64,000 bases of DNA from Reticulascus tulasneorum (lineage: Eukaryota; Ascomycota; Sordariomycetes; Glomerellales; Reticulascaceae), in assembly GCA_001557505.1 (NCBI GenBank), contig LSAX01000003.1, positions 3,596,001-3,660,000 on the forward strand, given 5' to 3'. The translations under genes were made by a program, and so were the position numbers. The notes under the pieces are model-generated. The model searched no databases. It was not told the origin of the DNA and was given only the letters and a program-made list of their open reading frames with translations. Of the stretch, positions 1 to 10,579 are shown one piece after another (the stretch's first letter is position 1; every line of letters starts with the position of its first letter).

Positions 1-670
1 ACACATCAAATTTTGTGCTCGCATCTCTTCTGGAAGACTCGACATCAAGTCTCCCGCTGCTGCCATTGTGCTTTCACCAAATGCCCGAAACAGATCAGTA
101 TTACGACCGGCGGTACCGCCCTTGTCCGTGACATTTGAGTTCATATAGAAGAGGTTCGGAGGTATGACTTGCTGTAAGTGGTCATGCCACTCGACGGGAC
201 AGTCGATGTCCTTGAGATACAATCGTTGTCGTCGTTCATCGCGGAAGTTGGTTGGTGTCCATTGGCTTGCAAGTTGCTTCATAGATCTGAGGTAGTGGCC
301 CATGGTCATAGGAATGTCGCTCTGAGCCTTGATGTCACGGACACTCTCCTCTGCGGGAACTGTTAGCATGTGTAAGAAGGGACGTGAGGTATAGCTTACG
401 TTTCTTATTATACGTTCTTTCCAACCACTCGGCGCTGAAGAGCGAGTCTGGCAGTATTTCGTTCCATTGTTCAATCACCAAGGGCTTCCCACCGTTGATG
501 ACATGCAAAAGGACTAGCTTCTCGAACTCTTGTGGACCAAGGTTTCGGATCTGGCCTGTGGAGATTCGAAGCACCCATTCGAAGTTGGGAGCTCCGTCGA
601 CCAAGGCTTGGAGATCGAGATCTGGGGGTATCGGGTCGAACTTGGCTTGCGGATGGATTGACGTTGGCAT
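1..670 (-). CDS. JmjC-domain protein, N-terminal part (runs off the window)
   Basis: Start codon at 670. Exon 1 is 670-400. A 49-nt intron (399-351, GTAAGC...CCGCAG, branch TGCTAAC) leads into exon 2, which continues past base 1. The spliced frame reads on without stop through DIDCPVEWH, QVIPPNLFYMN and AAGDLMSSLPEEMRAQNLM. I recognise these blocks as the region ahead of and entering the cupin fold of a Pezizomycotina JmjC protein family. The Fe(II)/2-oxoglutarate ligands would lie beyond the window, so activity cannot be judged. JmjC proteins are usually histone or protein hydroxylases/demethylases acting in the nucleus; that role is inferred from the family. It is transcribed away from COQ2 across a shared 750-bp upstream region. 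Confidence 0.83.
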
Positions 671-1422
671 CCTGCCCGTAGGTGGGGATCCGGGCTTGGA
701 TCCAAGTTGCTGCGACTACTCTGCTGCTGCTAGAGGGAGAAATGGGCAATAAAACCCAGACGAGGCATGATGTTGCAGGCTAGGATGCCGGTGCTACGGG
801 AACGATTTCATGCGAGTGAGGAAGAATGCGAGAAGAGGCTTTTAAGAGCTCGCCAGTCCAAGTGAAGTTCACAAGCAGGCAAGGCAAAGGTGGCGCGAGG
901 CGCGTGGTGAGGCTGGGATGGAATCAGACTGATGTGCGCGCCCAATCAAATAGCTGATGTGCACAGACCATAATTGGTCAGCCACGAGTTTGTGCAAGGC
1001 TCAACTGAGTCAACGCGATTCAGCTGGAAGGTTGCTAGCCTCGTCAACATTTAGAGATATCTGACAGATGACGGAATCGCGGCTTTGACAGCTAGTAAAT
1101 GTAGGTGTTGTTGCCTTATTTCCTTCCTTATGCTTGTTGAAATCACCCGCATTGAATCTTGCCAAGACTTACATCGGATTACATTGACTCCTGGTCTGAT
1201 TGATTTTGAGTGCATACCATTTTGCATCATTCTTCCTTGCAGCGAGCAATAGGCAAGATCATTTCATCTGAGTTAAAGGCTTTTTGAAAATCTCTGCTCA
1301 TCAGTGTCTCATTTCATATTTGCTGGGAATCCTGTATCGGGGTTCGTCGCTGGCCACTGAGCTTCGTTTCACACTGAAGCTGGCTTATCCACACCCGTGC
1401 TAACGCTCTAAAGTAGGATGAA
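671..1422. other. divergent intergenic region, JmjC gene / COQ2
   Basis: Upstream region shared by two divergently transcribed genes. I see no coding frame, RNA gene or repeat of note, and no clear TATA box. Confidence 0.6.
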
Positions 1423-2655
1423 ATGAAGGTCTTAAAGCTTCCGAGCTCTCTAGGCTTGGGCTCATACCGAAGAGCAGGACGGTCAAACGCAAAGCTCTTG
1501 CCATGGACTGCATCTAAGCTTAGACTGGCTCTATATCATGAGCCAAGGTCGAGAGCCATCCCTCGACAATCTCATGCAGTCTTGCATACATCATCCAGAC
1601 ATCTCTCTGTTTCGATCGCAAACGACAGCATCAGCAAGAGCTCGATCGCTGACGTCTCGACGCCGCCGAGCGCCCCAGTTTACACACCGCCGAAGTCAGG
1701 CATTCTCTCCCTTCTCCCACCATCATGGGTGCCATACGCCGAATTGATTCGGATCGACAAGCCCACTGGCACATACTATCTGTTTTTCCCATGTCTCTTC
1801 TCGACCCTCATGGCTGCACCTCTGGCGGTTCCAATGGCAAGCCCTGGCTCCGTGATTGGAACCACGGCCCTCTTCTTTTCCGGCGCGCTTATCATGCGTG
1901 GAGCAGGCTGTACCATTAACGACCTGTGGGATCGAAACCTTGATCCCCATGTGGCAAGGACTCGCCTCAGGCCCATTGCACGACGCGCCATTACCCCATT
2001 CAAAGGCCTCGTCTTCACCGGAGTACAACTACTAGCTGGTCTGGGCATCCTTCTTCAGTTCCCAACCTCCTGTCTGTTCTACGGAATCCCGAGTCTTCTC
2101 TTCGTTGCTTCATACCCCCTCGCCAAGCGAATCACATACTATCCACAGTTTGTCCTGGGTCTGACGTTCTCGTGGGGCGCAATTATGGGATTTCCAGCTC
2201 TCGGCGTGGATCTACTTTCCAACAGTGCGGCCTTGACCGGGGCCGCCTGTCTGTACACTTCTAATATTGCATGGACTGTGTTGTATGATATGATATACGC
2301 ACATATGGACATCAAAGATGATGCCAAAGCGGGCATCAAGAGTATTGCTCTGAAGCATGATGCCCAAACCAAGCAGGTCCTCACTGGGCTTGCTATCACT
2401 CAGATTGCCCTCCTTGGTGCTGCGGGAGTGGCGACTGGCGCTGGTCCGGCTTTCTTCATAGGCAGCTGTGGAGGTGCCTTGGTTACGCTTGGTATCATGA
2501 TTAAGCGTGTCAACCTTAAGAGTGTCAAGGACTGCTGGTGGTGGTTTGTAAACGGGTGTTGGCTGACCGGTGGTGTCATTAGCCTGGGCCTAGGAGCGGA
2601 TTACCTTGTACGATATGCCCAGGACGAGGAAAAGGAAACCCAGCTCATAGAATAG
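1423..2655 (+). CDS. coq2: 4-hydroxybenzoate polyprenyltransferase, mitochondrial (COQ2)
   Basis: Intronless 410-residue UbiA-family prenyltransferase. It joins the polyprenyl tail to 4-hydroxybenzoate, the first committed step of ubiquinone synthesis, in the inner mitochondrial membrane. Both Mg2+-diphosphate motifs are present: NDLWDRNLD at residues 166-174 and DMIYAHMDIKDD at 289-300. Between and after them are hydrophobic stretches fitting the eight to nine family helices. The first ~95 residues are rich in Arg, Ser and Leu and poor in acids, like a mitochondrial presequence. The first ATG is taken because the leader follows at once. It converges on RPS23, with about 230 bp between the stops. 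Confidence 0.95.
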   Translation: MKVLKLPSSLGLGSYRRAGRSNAKLLPWTASKLRLALYHEPRSRAIPRQSHAVLHTSSRHLSVSIANDSISKSSIADVSTPPSAPVYTPPKSGILSLLPPSWVPYAELIRIDKPTGTYYLFFPCLFSTLMAAPLAVPMASPGSVIGTTALFFSGALIMRGAGCTINDLWDRNLDPHVARTRLRPIARRAITPFKGLVFTGVQLLAGLGILLQFPTSCLFYGIPSLLFVASYPLAKRITYYPQFVLGLTFSWGAIMGFPALGVDLLSNSAALTGAACLYTSNIAWTVLYDMIYAHMDIKDDAKAGIKSIALKHDAQTKQVLTGLAITQIALLGAAGVATGAGPAFFIGSCGGALVTLGIMIKRVNLKSVKDCWWWFVNGCWLTGGVISLGLGADYLVRYAQDEEKETQLIE

Positions 2656-2883
2656 ACTGTAGCATCATGTAACAACATAGCCGTCACTTATGGCCCATGA
2701 TCTTCAACAGTCCCGCATCACCGCCTGGATGTAGGATCGCCGTTCTTACGTGCAAATGGGGACTTTATGATCTTTTATTTATCAACCAAGTCTTCCATGA
2801 AGTATCAGGACCGTGACCCTTAGATGCCAATGCAAGCGTAAAACTCCATGTGCCGAAACTTCCCGTGCCATCCTGCTGCGAAT

Positions 2884-3408
2884 CTACGATCTTGGCTTTT
2901 CCTTCTTCTCCTTCCACAGAGCAAGCAGACCCACACCAGAGACCTTCACGACCTTGAATCGCACACCGGGAATATCACCCTTGGCCTTGCCCTTTCGGCC
3001 GAAACCAGCGAGGAGGACCTCATCGTTCTCATCGACGAAGTTCAAGCAACCGTCATTGGGGACTAGAAGTAATCCATCATCAGCAATCGCCCTTCACAAA
3101 GCCAAAATCTTCCTCGCACGCTTGAAGTGCGGGAATTGGGTATTCATACCGAAAGCAGTGACCTTCTTGCCGTTCTTGATCAGCTGTACTCTCACGCATT
3201 TTCGAATGGCTGAGTTTGGCTGCTTGGCCTCGACACCGACCTTCTCGAGGACGATTCCCTTGGCGTGTGAGGAGCCTCCGAATGGCGAGGACTTGAAGGC
3301 GGTTCCCAGAGCTCGCTTCTTGTATCCCAGATCGGCCCACTTCTGGTCCTTTCGGTTTGTTCGCAACTTTCGGGCGGCGTTCAGACCGCGAGGTTTTCCT
3401 CCAGCCAT
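2884..3408 (-). CDS. rps23: 40S ribosomal protein S23 (uS12)
   Basis: Two coding exons, 3408-3150 and 3062-2884, are split by an 87-nt intron (3149-3063, GTATGA...TTCTAG) inside the VTAF|VPNDGC block. They give exactly 145 residues, the same length as yeast Rps23. The decoding-centre segments KQPNSAIRK and VPNDGCL and the C-terminal KEKKEKPRS match uS12. The protein sits at the A-site interface of the small subunit and monitors codon-anticodon pairing. Upstream, GTATGT at 3504 and a CTGAC branch before an AAG acceptor at 3414 suggest a 91-nt intron in the 5' UTR, common in fungal ribosomal protein genes; I infer this without transcript support. Confidence 0.97.
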
Positions 3409-3775
3409 GGTTGCTTCAAAAGAACGTCAGTGGGTGCGATACGAAAATTGCAGGATAGAGAGGGTTGTATAAATTCTGAGGAGGCTTCGTAGAGTGCTAC
3501 ATACCGATTTATTTGAGTATCGCGATTATGGGTGGTGCTGGTTGTTGGATGTCGTCGTAGCGAAAATGTTGACCAAATCAGAGGCTGGCCTAGCTGGAAT
3601 TTTGGTAGGGCCACAAAACCCTAGAGGGGACCCAGGGCAAGATAACTTGTGATGCCTGAGGCTCCAACGTGGACAGGGGCCCCAAGTCAAAGAATTGATC
3701 CGCCCCACCACACGTCATTCCCTCCAATCACAAACACATGCCTGTGGCTTGACGTATCCACGAAAGCACGCCCAA
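3409..3775. other. divergent promoter, RPS23 / unknown gene
   Basis: Short divergent region that holds the probable RPS23 5' UTR intron (3414-3504). Nothing else is recognisable. Confidence 0.5.
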
Positions 3776-4669
3776 ATGCAGTCAAGCTCAAGAGGTTCGG
3801 ACTCCAGGTCTAGAGCCTGGAATGTTCATGAAGAAACACAGAATGTAGGCATGTCTCAAAGTGTAAAGAGCAAGGGGAAGCTACGCGATCCGCCTCCCAC
3901 ACTATTCCTTCACCCTACACCAGCCGCCTCCAATGTCTCTTTGCCAGGCATTCTTGCACCAGGAGCTCCAGCCCCTACGTCGACCAGTGTACCACCTTTG
4001 TCACAGCCGCAACAGTCGGGCCTACAACGCAATGGCTCTCTTCACGGCGGCTCGGTGGTCGCGCAGTCAGTCACTCGACCAACGCGGACCCTGAGAGCTA
4101 TGGAAAGCGCACGAAGCACCGATAGGACAGATGCTCTCTGGGCTGAGATGCAAGCTACGTTGGAAGAGGTCGAGTTGTCTGCATCTGGGGGCACACATGT
4201 GTTTGGACCGGATCACGATCGCAAGCTCGCCGAGCTTCGGGCAGCACAGATCGCCCTTGCGCAAGCCTGGGCTCGAAGCGAAGCTGACGAAGCCATCGAA
4301 ACCACTGCTTCCGCGTCTGGTGATGAGGTGCGCAACCTCAAAGGGACAGTGCTTGGTGATCTGAGCAAGACCGGCGACGGCACTGATGCTGCACGAAGTA
4401 CCGCTGGAACAACTAGCGCTCGGCCAGGCAGCAGTGGAATCGGTACGGAACGATTGGGTGCAAAGCTTGAGGAGGAAACGGAGGTGGACATCCTTCTTGC
4501 GCGGAGAAGACGTGAGGCAAACGATCGGTACTTCCAGCGGGTGAACCAGGGAGTGCTTGACGTAGTAGCCAAGCTCGAAGATGTTGCCGTCGCTATGCGA
4601 GCAGTAGAACAGGAAAGCAAGGACATATGGGGAGAGAACGACAGTCTTCCTGGTAGTGCAAAGACTTAG
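3776..4669 (+). CDS. uncharacterised fungal protein with helical C-terminal half
   Basis: I do not recognise this family. The open frame extends upstream to 3695, but the ATG at 3776 gives a more natural start (MQSSSRGSDS, 297 residues). The first ~110 residues are low-complexity and rich in Ser, Pro and Gln. From about residue 110 the sequence is Ala/Glu/Arg-rich and probably helical, with two likely coiled-coil stretches: around DALWAEMQATLEEVEL with HDRKLAELRAAQIALAQAW, and near the C terminus, NDRYFQRVNQGVLDVVAKLEDVAVAMRAVEQ. No enzyme motif, signal peptide or membrane segment is visible. A helical subunit of some complex is possible but is a guess. Codon use and the long unbroken frame support it as a real gene. 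Confidence 0.62.
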   Translation: MQSSSRGSDSRSRAWNVHEETQNVGMSQSVKSKGKLRDPPPTLFLHPTPAASNVSLPGILAPGAPAPTSTSVPPLSQPQQSGLQRNGSLHGGSVVAQSVTRPTRTLRAMESARSTDRTDALWAEMQATLEEVELSASGGTHVFGPDHDRKLAELRAAQIALAQAWARSEADEAIETTASASGDEVRNLKGTVLGDLSKTGDGTDAARSTAGTTSARPGSSGIGTERLGAKLEEETEVDILLARRRREANDRYFQRVNQGVLDVVAKLEDVAVAMRAVEQESKDIWGENDSLPGSAKT

Positions 4670-5406
4670 ATCAGTGTTTGTTGTACTCTCACATGCTGGC
4701 ATAATGCATCGTGGTTGGGCATGGATTTGGTGTTAGTGGTCAGGCGTTGGGGATGAATTTGGACTTGAACAAGAACGACCTGAGGAACTTGAAATGTGGC
4801 CTGAACGGGGAGTGCTGACCTGTCTCAGGATGTGAATTCAAGAGATTGTATTTGTAGATTGTGTAGTAGTAATAATCACTATCAAAGTGGGTGGGACTGC
4901 TTCAATAGCACCACCCCGTGCCATAGGCCAGGCATTGTGGCTGCAGAAGACGCAATCTCAGGAGTCACCATGTTACCTGCACTTTCCTAAGACCTGAGGG
5001 ATTTGAAGCAAGCGAGTACCTGGTACGATCGCGACAAACCACGAGACTCAGCCATTGAATTTGTGATGGTATGGGGACGGCTCTCATGCATGTAACCTCA
5101 TCAGGAGACAGGCCGCTACATAACATCCTGTTGTTCACGATCCTGTTCTGCGCTCTTCTACACAAGCCCGTTAGTTATCTGCCAAGGCATCTACTAACAA
5201 AGGCTCAGGTGCGGGCTATTCGAAACGTCCCAGAAAGCCGCAGCTAAAATCCGACTCTTCACCACAGCGGGACCATGATACAATCAATCGTTAAGGACGG
5301 AGTTGTCCACAGGAATCCACAAGGGAAGCAAGGCGAACCTGTCGCCTTGAGCCACCGCAGCAGACCAAGTTGCTCCATGATAATTTTTCGTACATCCAAT
5401 CTCATC
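4670..5406. other. intergenic, 3' sides of two convergent genes
   Basis: Holds the 3' flanks of the unknown gene and the HET gene. No coding frame or RNA gene is supported. Confidence 0.5.
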
Positions 5407-7569
5407 CTATAACAAACGGATTCTCTCCCTTCTCACAGTCGGACTCAACTCCTCTTTCGTCATGGAAACGAAGCCAACTATTTCTGGTGTCGGAAATAAT
5501 GCGTAGAAACTTCGCCAGGAGAACAGCATGGAACCAACTACCTCGTACCCATCACCTTTGCGTCGGACGACTCTGGCTATTAGGGATGGAGCTGAGGTGG
5601 TCGTTTCAGCGAGGAGAATCACTTTGAAAGAGTCGTCTTTCGCAGGGCCCGCACGAAGTGACTCCTCGAGGGACAAATCCATCAGTGTACACTCAAGGTA
5701 GCCGCGAATTCCCTTGGCCGCTATCCATGTGATCCAGTAGCCCGCGCTCATCGGTACAGGTTTGCGTATCATCGAGGAGGGTTGCCAATAGCGACCTGCT
5801 AAGCCTGCTAGTTGCATTTTCCAAGCTCTGTGGGTCTCATCCAATGGTTCTGGGAGGTAAACGAGGTCGCCATCGAAAGCATCTGTTTCGATATAGATCA
5901 CTCTCGGTGGACTGATGCCGTCACCCAATGCCCTGAGTCCTGATCTATCATAGCTGTCCAACTGTTTGATGTTTCCGTCCTGCTGTTCAATATAGATCTC
6001 AATATCTCGAAGCGCATCAAGTGATATGAACCCCCCAGGATTATGCTCTAGGTCCTTGAGGCTCCAAACTCTGTCTAGTAGCCCCCAGCTGACCGGTCCA
6101 GACCATGCGAGCCATGACCATGATGGAAACCCCGCCAGCCTCCTCGCGCTTCCCGTGGTATGCCATGTCATTGAATGCACAAAGCTAGAACTTAGAGCGA
6201 GGGGTTCTTTCGTATTGTCCAGAGGCGCGAGAATCGGGACGCCGTGGACATGATACACAGGTCGCGCCTGTTGCGCCAGGATCTCGAACACCCCTAAGAG
6301 TGCCATAAGGCGGTCTTTCACGAACGTCAGTTGTCGCGATGAATACTGCGAGATGTAGGCGTAAACCTCTTGTGGCTTGGCGCCGAATGCCTCGGTATGG
6401 AACATAGATCTCCTGGATGAGCTGAGGCGGGTACGTGGATCAACGACGACCTCATCGCGCATCATCATTTGACACTCGAAGAAAACCTGCTGGTGGGTAA
6501 ACACCAACCGCCGCTTGGAGAGCAGAGCTTCTTGATATGTCCATCCTCTTGTCGCCCACAAACTCTTCTCCGCCCGCTCCCGAGGCTCATCAAGCAAGCC
6601 AATCACCTCTCTGTTGCGTAGCGTCGCCCGTGGTTGTCGGTCTCGTGATCTGCTGCCAGCCCCCGGCAAGCCATACCCGGGAGAGTCTCCAGCAACGGCA
6701 ATGATGGTGATGATGGCAGCTCGATAAATGGATCCCATCTGGCTGACCTGAGCATGCGTCTCTGGAATGTTGTTCTGGTCAATACAGTATCTGTCAACCC
6801 AGAGATATCGATAGCCAAGGCCTAATGTTACGCTGATAGCATCCTTGATAGTTGCAGGCGCATTTTTCAGGGCATTCGCTCCGTCATTAATGTTTACTGA
6901 AGACTTATCCATTCCCCAAACATAACTGAGGGCAACATACTGACATTCTTTCGGGGTTGGCACAATCTCCTTCGTGGAGCAGTCTATAAGTCGAAGTGCA
7001 AGAATGGGAGACAGCTGTGGCCTGCATGCCTCATGCTCGCTGCATATACTGATCCAATTCTTGACCTGCCCATAATCCAACACATCCGGCTTGAAGCGAC
7101 TGGGCTGCAAGTACGGGTTTGTCTTCCCCAGTTGGGACGATCCATCCAAGAAGGCAAACCTAGGGTTTCGTGAGACTTCCAATGCGCGACAGAAATGCCG
7201 GTCACGCTTCTCGATATCCTTGGGCCGGACGAGAACAAGGACCGGGCGTGACTTATCCCAAGGGCCAAATCGGCAATCGCCAGGCTGCAACCAAGTGGTA
7301 CTGACGAGCAGGAGATCTTCATGTTGCGCCTCGGCCGGCACTCGCTCCAGGAGCCATGATATGATATCGCACACGGAACAAGACCCGTCCCTGGAGTCGT
7401 TGAACTTTGCCGGGACGTGTCGTAGTTCCACGAGGTCATGACCGGGCTCGGATGGTGATTTGGAGTGATCCAGCGAAACCCGCCCTGGGCTGCGCTTTGG
7501 GAGAGGACCCCTGAGATCAATTCTAGCACAAGCCGCACACAAGCCTTGCGCCGAGGAGCTTGCCATCAT
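5407..7569 (-). CDS. heterokaryon-incompatibility (HET) domain protein
   Basis: Intronless 720-residue protein. The HET domain runs from about residue 208 to 365, with the three usual conserved blocks: YVALSYVWG at 211-219, YLWVDRYCIDQ at 255-265 and RGWTYQEALLSKR at about 341-353. The N-terminal ~200 residues carry spaced cysteines (CAAC, CSVCD). The C-terminal half has the Trp-rich FPSWSWLAWSGPVSWG segment typical of the large fungal HET family. HET proteins trigger cell death on fusion with a genetically different strain, but most family members have no proven role, so function here is inferred from the domain only. The gene is flanked by long non-coding DNA on its upstream side. Confidence 0.9.
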   Translation of the reverse strand: MMASSSAQGLCAACARIDLRGPLPKRSPGRVSLDHSKSPSEPGHDLVELRHVPAKFNDSRDGSCSVCDIISWLLERVPAEAQHEDLLLVSTTWLQPGDCRFGPWDKSRPVLVLVRPKDIEKRDRHFCRALEVSRNPRFAFLDGSSQLGKTNPYLQPSRFKPDVLDYGQVKNWISICSEHEACRPQLSPILALRLIDCSTKEIVPTPKECQYVALSYVWGMDKSSVNINDGANALKNAPATIKDAISVTLGLGYRYLWVDRYCIDQNNIPETHAQVSQMGSIYRAAIITIIAVAGDSPGYGLPGAGSRSRDRQPRATLRNREVIGLLDEPRERAEKSLWATRGWTYQEALLSKRRLVFTHQQVFFECQMMMRDEVVVDPRTRLSSSRRSMFHTEAFGAKPQEVYAYISQYSSRQLTFVKDRLMALLGVFEILAQQARPVYHVHGVPILAPLDNTKEPLALSSSFVHSMTWHTTGSARRLAGFPSWSWLAWSGPVSWGLLDRVWSLKDLEHNPGGFISLDALRDIEIYIEQQDGNIKQLDSYDRSGLRALGDGISPPRVIYIETDAFDGDLVYLPEPLDETHRAWKMQLAGLAGRYWQPSSMIRKPVPMSAGYWITWIAAKGIRGYLECTLMDLSLEESLRAGPAKDDSFKVILLAETTTSAPSLIARVVRRKGDGYEVVGSMLFSWRSFYALFPTPEIVGFVSMTKEELSPTVRRERIRLL

Positions 7570-8680
7570 CCATACATCGACATTAACGACCAGAGATCAC
7601 CCTGCCAGAGCATAGTATGCTGGAAAGACTGAAGAAGAGGGCGAACACGGGCGATCAAGCCATGTGATAGCGATGTACAAGTTGATGAGTCGATGATACA
7701 CACTTACAAGTAGATGCCAGAAGCCAGTTTTTAGAGCCAATCCCCGTGCTCGCTCTATCCAGGTCTTGGCACATGGTGCGCAGAGGGGAAGCTCGGAACA
7801 ATGTCCAATAATTAGAGGGAATGGAACAGTTCCTCAAGGCGGTCTATAACTCTACTCGGAAACAATTCCTGACCCAGATGAGAGTAATTGCTTTGACTGT
7901 AAGCCTAGTCATTCCTACTGCTTATATCCCCTAAATTCAGTCATTGTTGGGTTACCCTCGTCCAACTTCCGTGTAAGGTCATGTGCACAGTTCCTGGGCA
8001 ATGGTAATTGCTACGCAACCATGTATTATGTGAGAATGCCACAGCCATTGAACCAGACTCAAGATTGTGACCATCGAGTCTGGCGTAGATGGCATTTGCG
8101 AGAGCTTCCTTATCTCTGGTCCAGAGGCTGCTGGTTGTCAACCTTGGATTGATTGTCAAGTAGCCATTTCCCAGACTGCTTTTACATTCTTCTACCTTTT
8201 AATTTTTATTTTAGTAAATCAAAGTACGCGTCTGTGCAGCAACTCATACAGAACAGGATCAACTAGAAGATCAAGGGTAAGGCCCAATTGGAGAAGCCGC
8301 TGTCACCACCTTCCGAACGCGGAAGCCTAAAAATTGACAGGCATGCGACCAAAAGTACCCAAAGTGAAAAAGGTGGGCCGAATCAGCAACGCCACCTGTC
8401 ATACCAGGCCAAATAGCAAGCCATCGACCTCCCTGGAGTGGATGACAAAGACACTTTTCAACTGCCCACTTCCGTCACCAACGCCTTGCAACACGTTCCT
8501 AAACCAACGCCATCACTACAAGACTACGAACACGTCGACTCTATCCCCTGAGCATATTCACCGAGGAAATCCTGCACTCGACGCCATATTCCAAGAAGAA
8601 CAACAATAATCGAAGTCGCTCGCTCGAACGATCGTTAAGCGCTCTACAAATCCGACTCCGACCGCATCAAATCCGACATC
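7570..8680. other. intergenic between HET gene and inhibitor gene
   Basis: About 1.1 kb upstream of two divergent genes. Only short chance frames; no repeat or RNA gene seen. Confidence 0.5.
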
Positions 8681-9024
8681 ATGAGACTTTCCACTCTTAT
8701 GGTTGCTGCCCTTGCGGCTTTCCCCAGCGCTCTCGCTGTTGATCAATCAAAATCAGTCATCGTTTGGTTCGAGAAGGCCGTGCCGCAGAGCATAGTTGAT
8801 AAGGCGAAGGCGGACATCGTCTCGGCTGGTGGGAAGATTACCCATACCTACTCCTTGATCAAGTACGTCTTCCAGAAATCAAGACAGCGCACTGCTTCCT
8901 ATGCTAACTGAATGCCAGCGGCTTCGCGGCGATTGCACCTGTCAAAGCTATCGAGACTGTTCAGGCCTGGGGCAAGACTGACGTCCGTATCGAAGAAGAC
9001 AAGATGGTTTCCGTCACTCGCTGA
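8681..9024 (+). CDS. secreted I9-type proteinase inhibitor-like protein
   Basis: Two exons, 8681-8862 and 8919-9024, with a 56-nt intron (GTACGT...GCCAG, branch GCTAAC), encode 95 residues. Residues 1-19 form a clean signal peptide ending ALA. The mature ~76 residues read as a lone peptidase-inhibitor I9 fold: SVIVWFEKAVPQSIVDKAK, then GGKITHTYSLINGFAAIAP, then a C-terminal basic end. This is the module of yeast Pbi2 and of subtilase propeptides. Such proteins bind subtilisin-like proteases (vacuolar proteinase B in yeast) and can act as folding chaperones. Yeast Pbi2 lacks a signal peptide; this one would enter the secretory path or vacuole. The target protease is not visible in this window. 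Confidence 0.82.
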
Positions 9025-10579
9025 GCGATGCCCGACTTTGGACCATATCCGTCAGTGTCAGCAAGGCCAGTCTCTCGCTGGCTGATGGTGGTCTGATGGT
9101 GTACTATACTGGCGTAGGAGGTTGGGAGGACTTTTGGCTGGACTGAAGCATACGCTTAATGATATCCGCCCAACGACGGCGGCTACGAAATGCATGTTTC
9201 CTTTGTGATAAGATTGGGATGGATTTGGCGTTAAATACCGGGATCCATATAGTGATAAAATTCATATTTTTGCAGAGTCTAAGACGAAGATGCGCGTTTG
9301 TTCCTCCCTTGATTGCGCCGATGGATCCCCTTGAATACGCTGGACCTCTATCCTCAAGATGCGTCAAACCGAATAACTTGACTAGCGTTTGGATGAGTGA
9401 CAGAAAGGTATACATGGAAATCTACGTACGTAGAGAGTAGTAGTCTGGGAAATATATGCTTACCTTACTCATCTATGTCTATTCACATATTGCAGCAAGT
9501 AAGATGATGCCAATCATTCCATAAGAATGTAACCGCGTTGGCACTTGATTGACGTCCCTGTGTCTTATAGACTCTAGCTAGGTACGGGGCTGTTGGCATT
9601 CAAGCCATAATATGTAGAGCAGTTGCAAGTTCATGCCACCGATAAACCAGCTCTGCGTTCCCGAAGCCATCGACGCCCCATGTTGGCGGATCTGCCTACC
9701 CGCCCGTCCTATTCTACCCGCCCGGTGGAATGTAACTTAACCTGCAACTCTGTGGCTCTATCCCTCGACGTCATTAAGTGTTAAGGACCAACATGCTGCA
9801 TGGTGAGATTTAGTTCACAGGCCGGTGTTTCTGATCTTCGCCTACGCTGCCCAATATGCACAGAAGCATCCTTTAATTGTTCACGTCTGCAGAATCTCGG
9901 ACATGTCATAGCGCATTTGTGGGGAAAGTCTGACGATCCACAGTGGTTCGCAGCGGTCGATCAGCAATCTTGGAGCCTGTGCTGAAAGACTCGAAGGTTT
10001 TCGCCTAGGCATTCAGGACAAAGGCGGTCACTATAAGCAGCAGTCGCCTGAACAACTTGCTTTGTACTCGATGTGAACAAACCATGATCCACGCGCAATG
10101 GAGGAACATCCAAGGTGTTCAATAAGAGTGGCAGTATGTCGCCTCGGCCAATATGAGGCCGGCTGTCTAGCCCTGCTTTAACAAAGGGAACACGGGATTA
10201 TGCAAGCCAAAAGGCGGGCGCTGCATGCTAGTACATGGTGTTTAAAATACAGTGGAAAACAACCCTGTAAGCCCCAGAACCCCTGTTCAGGTCGCGTCAC
10301 CTCAAGTTTCGGGTGTAATCGATAAGGAGCTTGAGATCTGAACAATGCACCTGGCCTTTTGAGACGACAAGACTTTTGCCCTTGAACAGTGCCACCGCCG
10401 GCACGAAACAATGAAACACTGACAAAGTTATTATACCCGCTTGCTCCGCTTCGAGATGCGTCCTTGAGAAGGTCACCTCTCCCTAGTTGGGGCATCACGA
10501 AGATATCGAGCTTAAAGACCATCCATCGTGTCCGACAAGGTAGCATTTGTTCCGCCTTGCTCTCTGAGCTCTGACAGCC
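9025..10579. other. 1.5-kb intergenic region with a possible coding relic
   Basis: No gene is supported. A 61-codon frame at 9800-9985 contains CPICTEASFNCSRL and HVIAHLW, faintly like a zinc-binding segment, but it has no partner exons and may be chance. Confidence 0.4.

Noticed and set aside
9800..9985. 61-codon frame with CPIC and HxxxH-like residues
   Set aside because: Too short and isolated to call a gene; kept only as a possible relic in the gap note.
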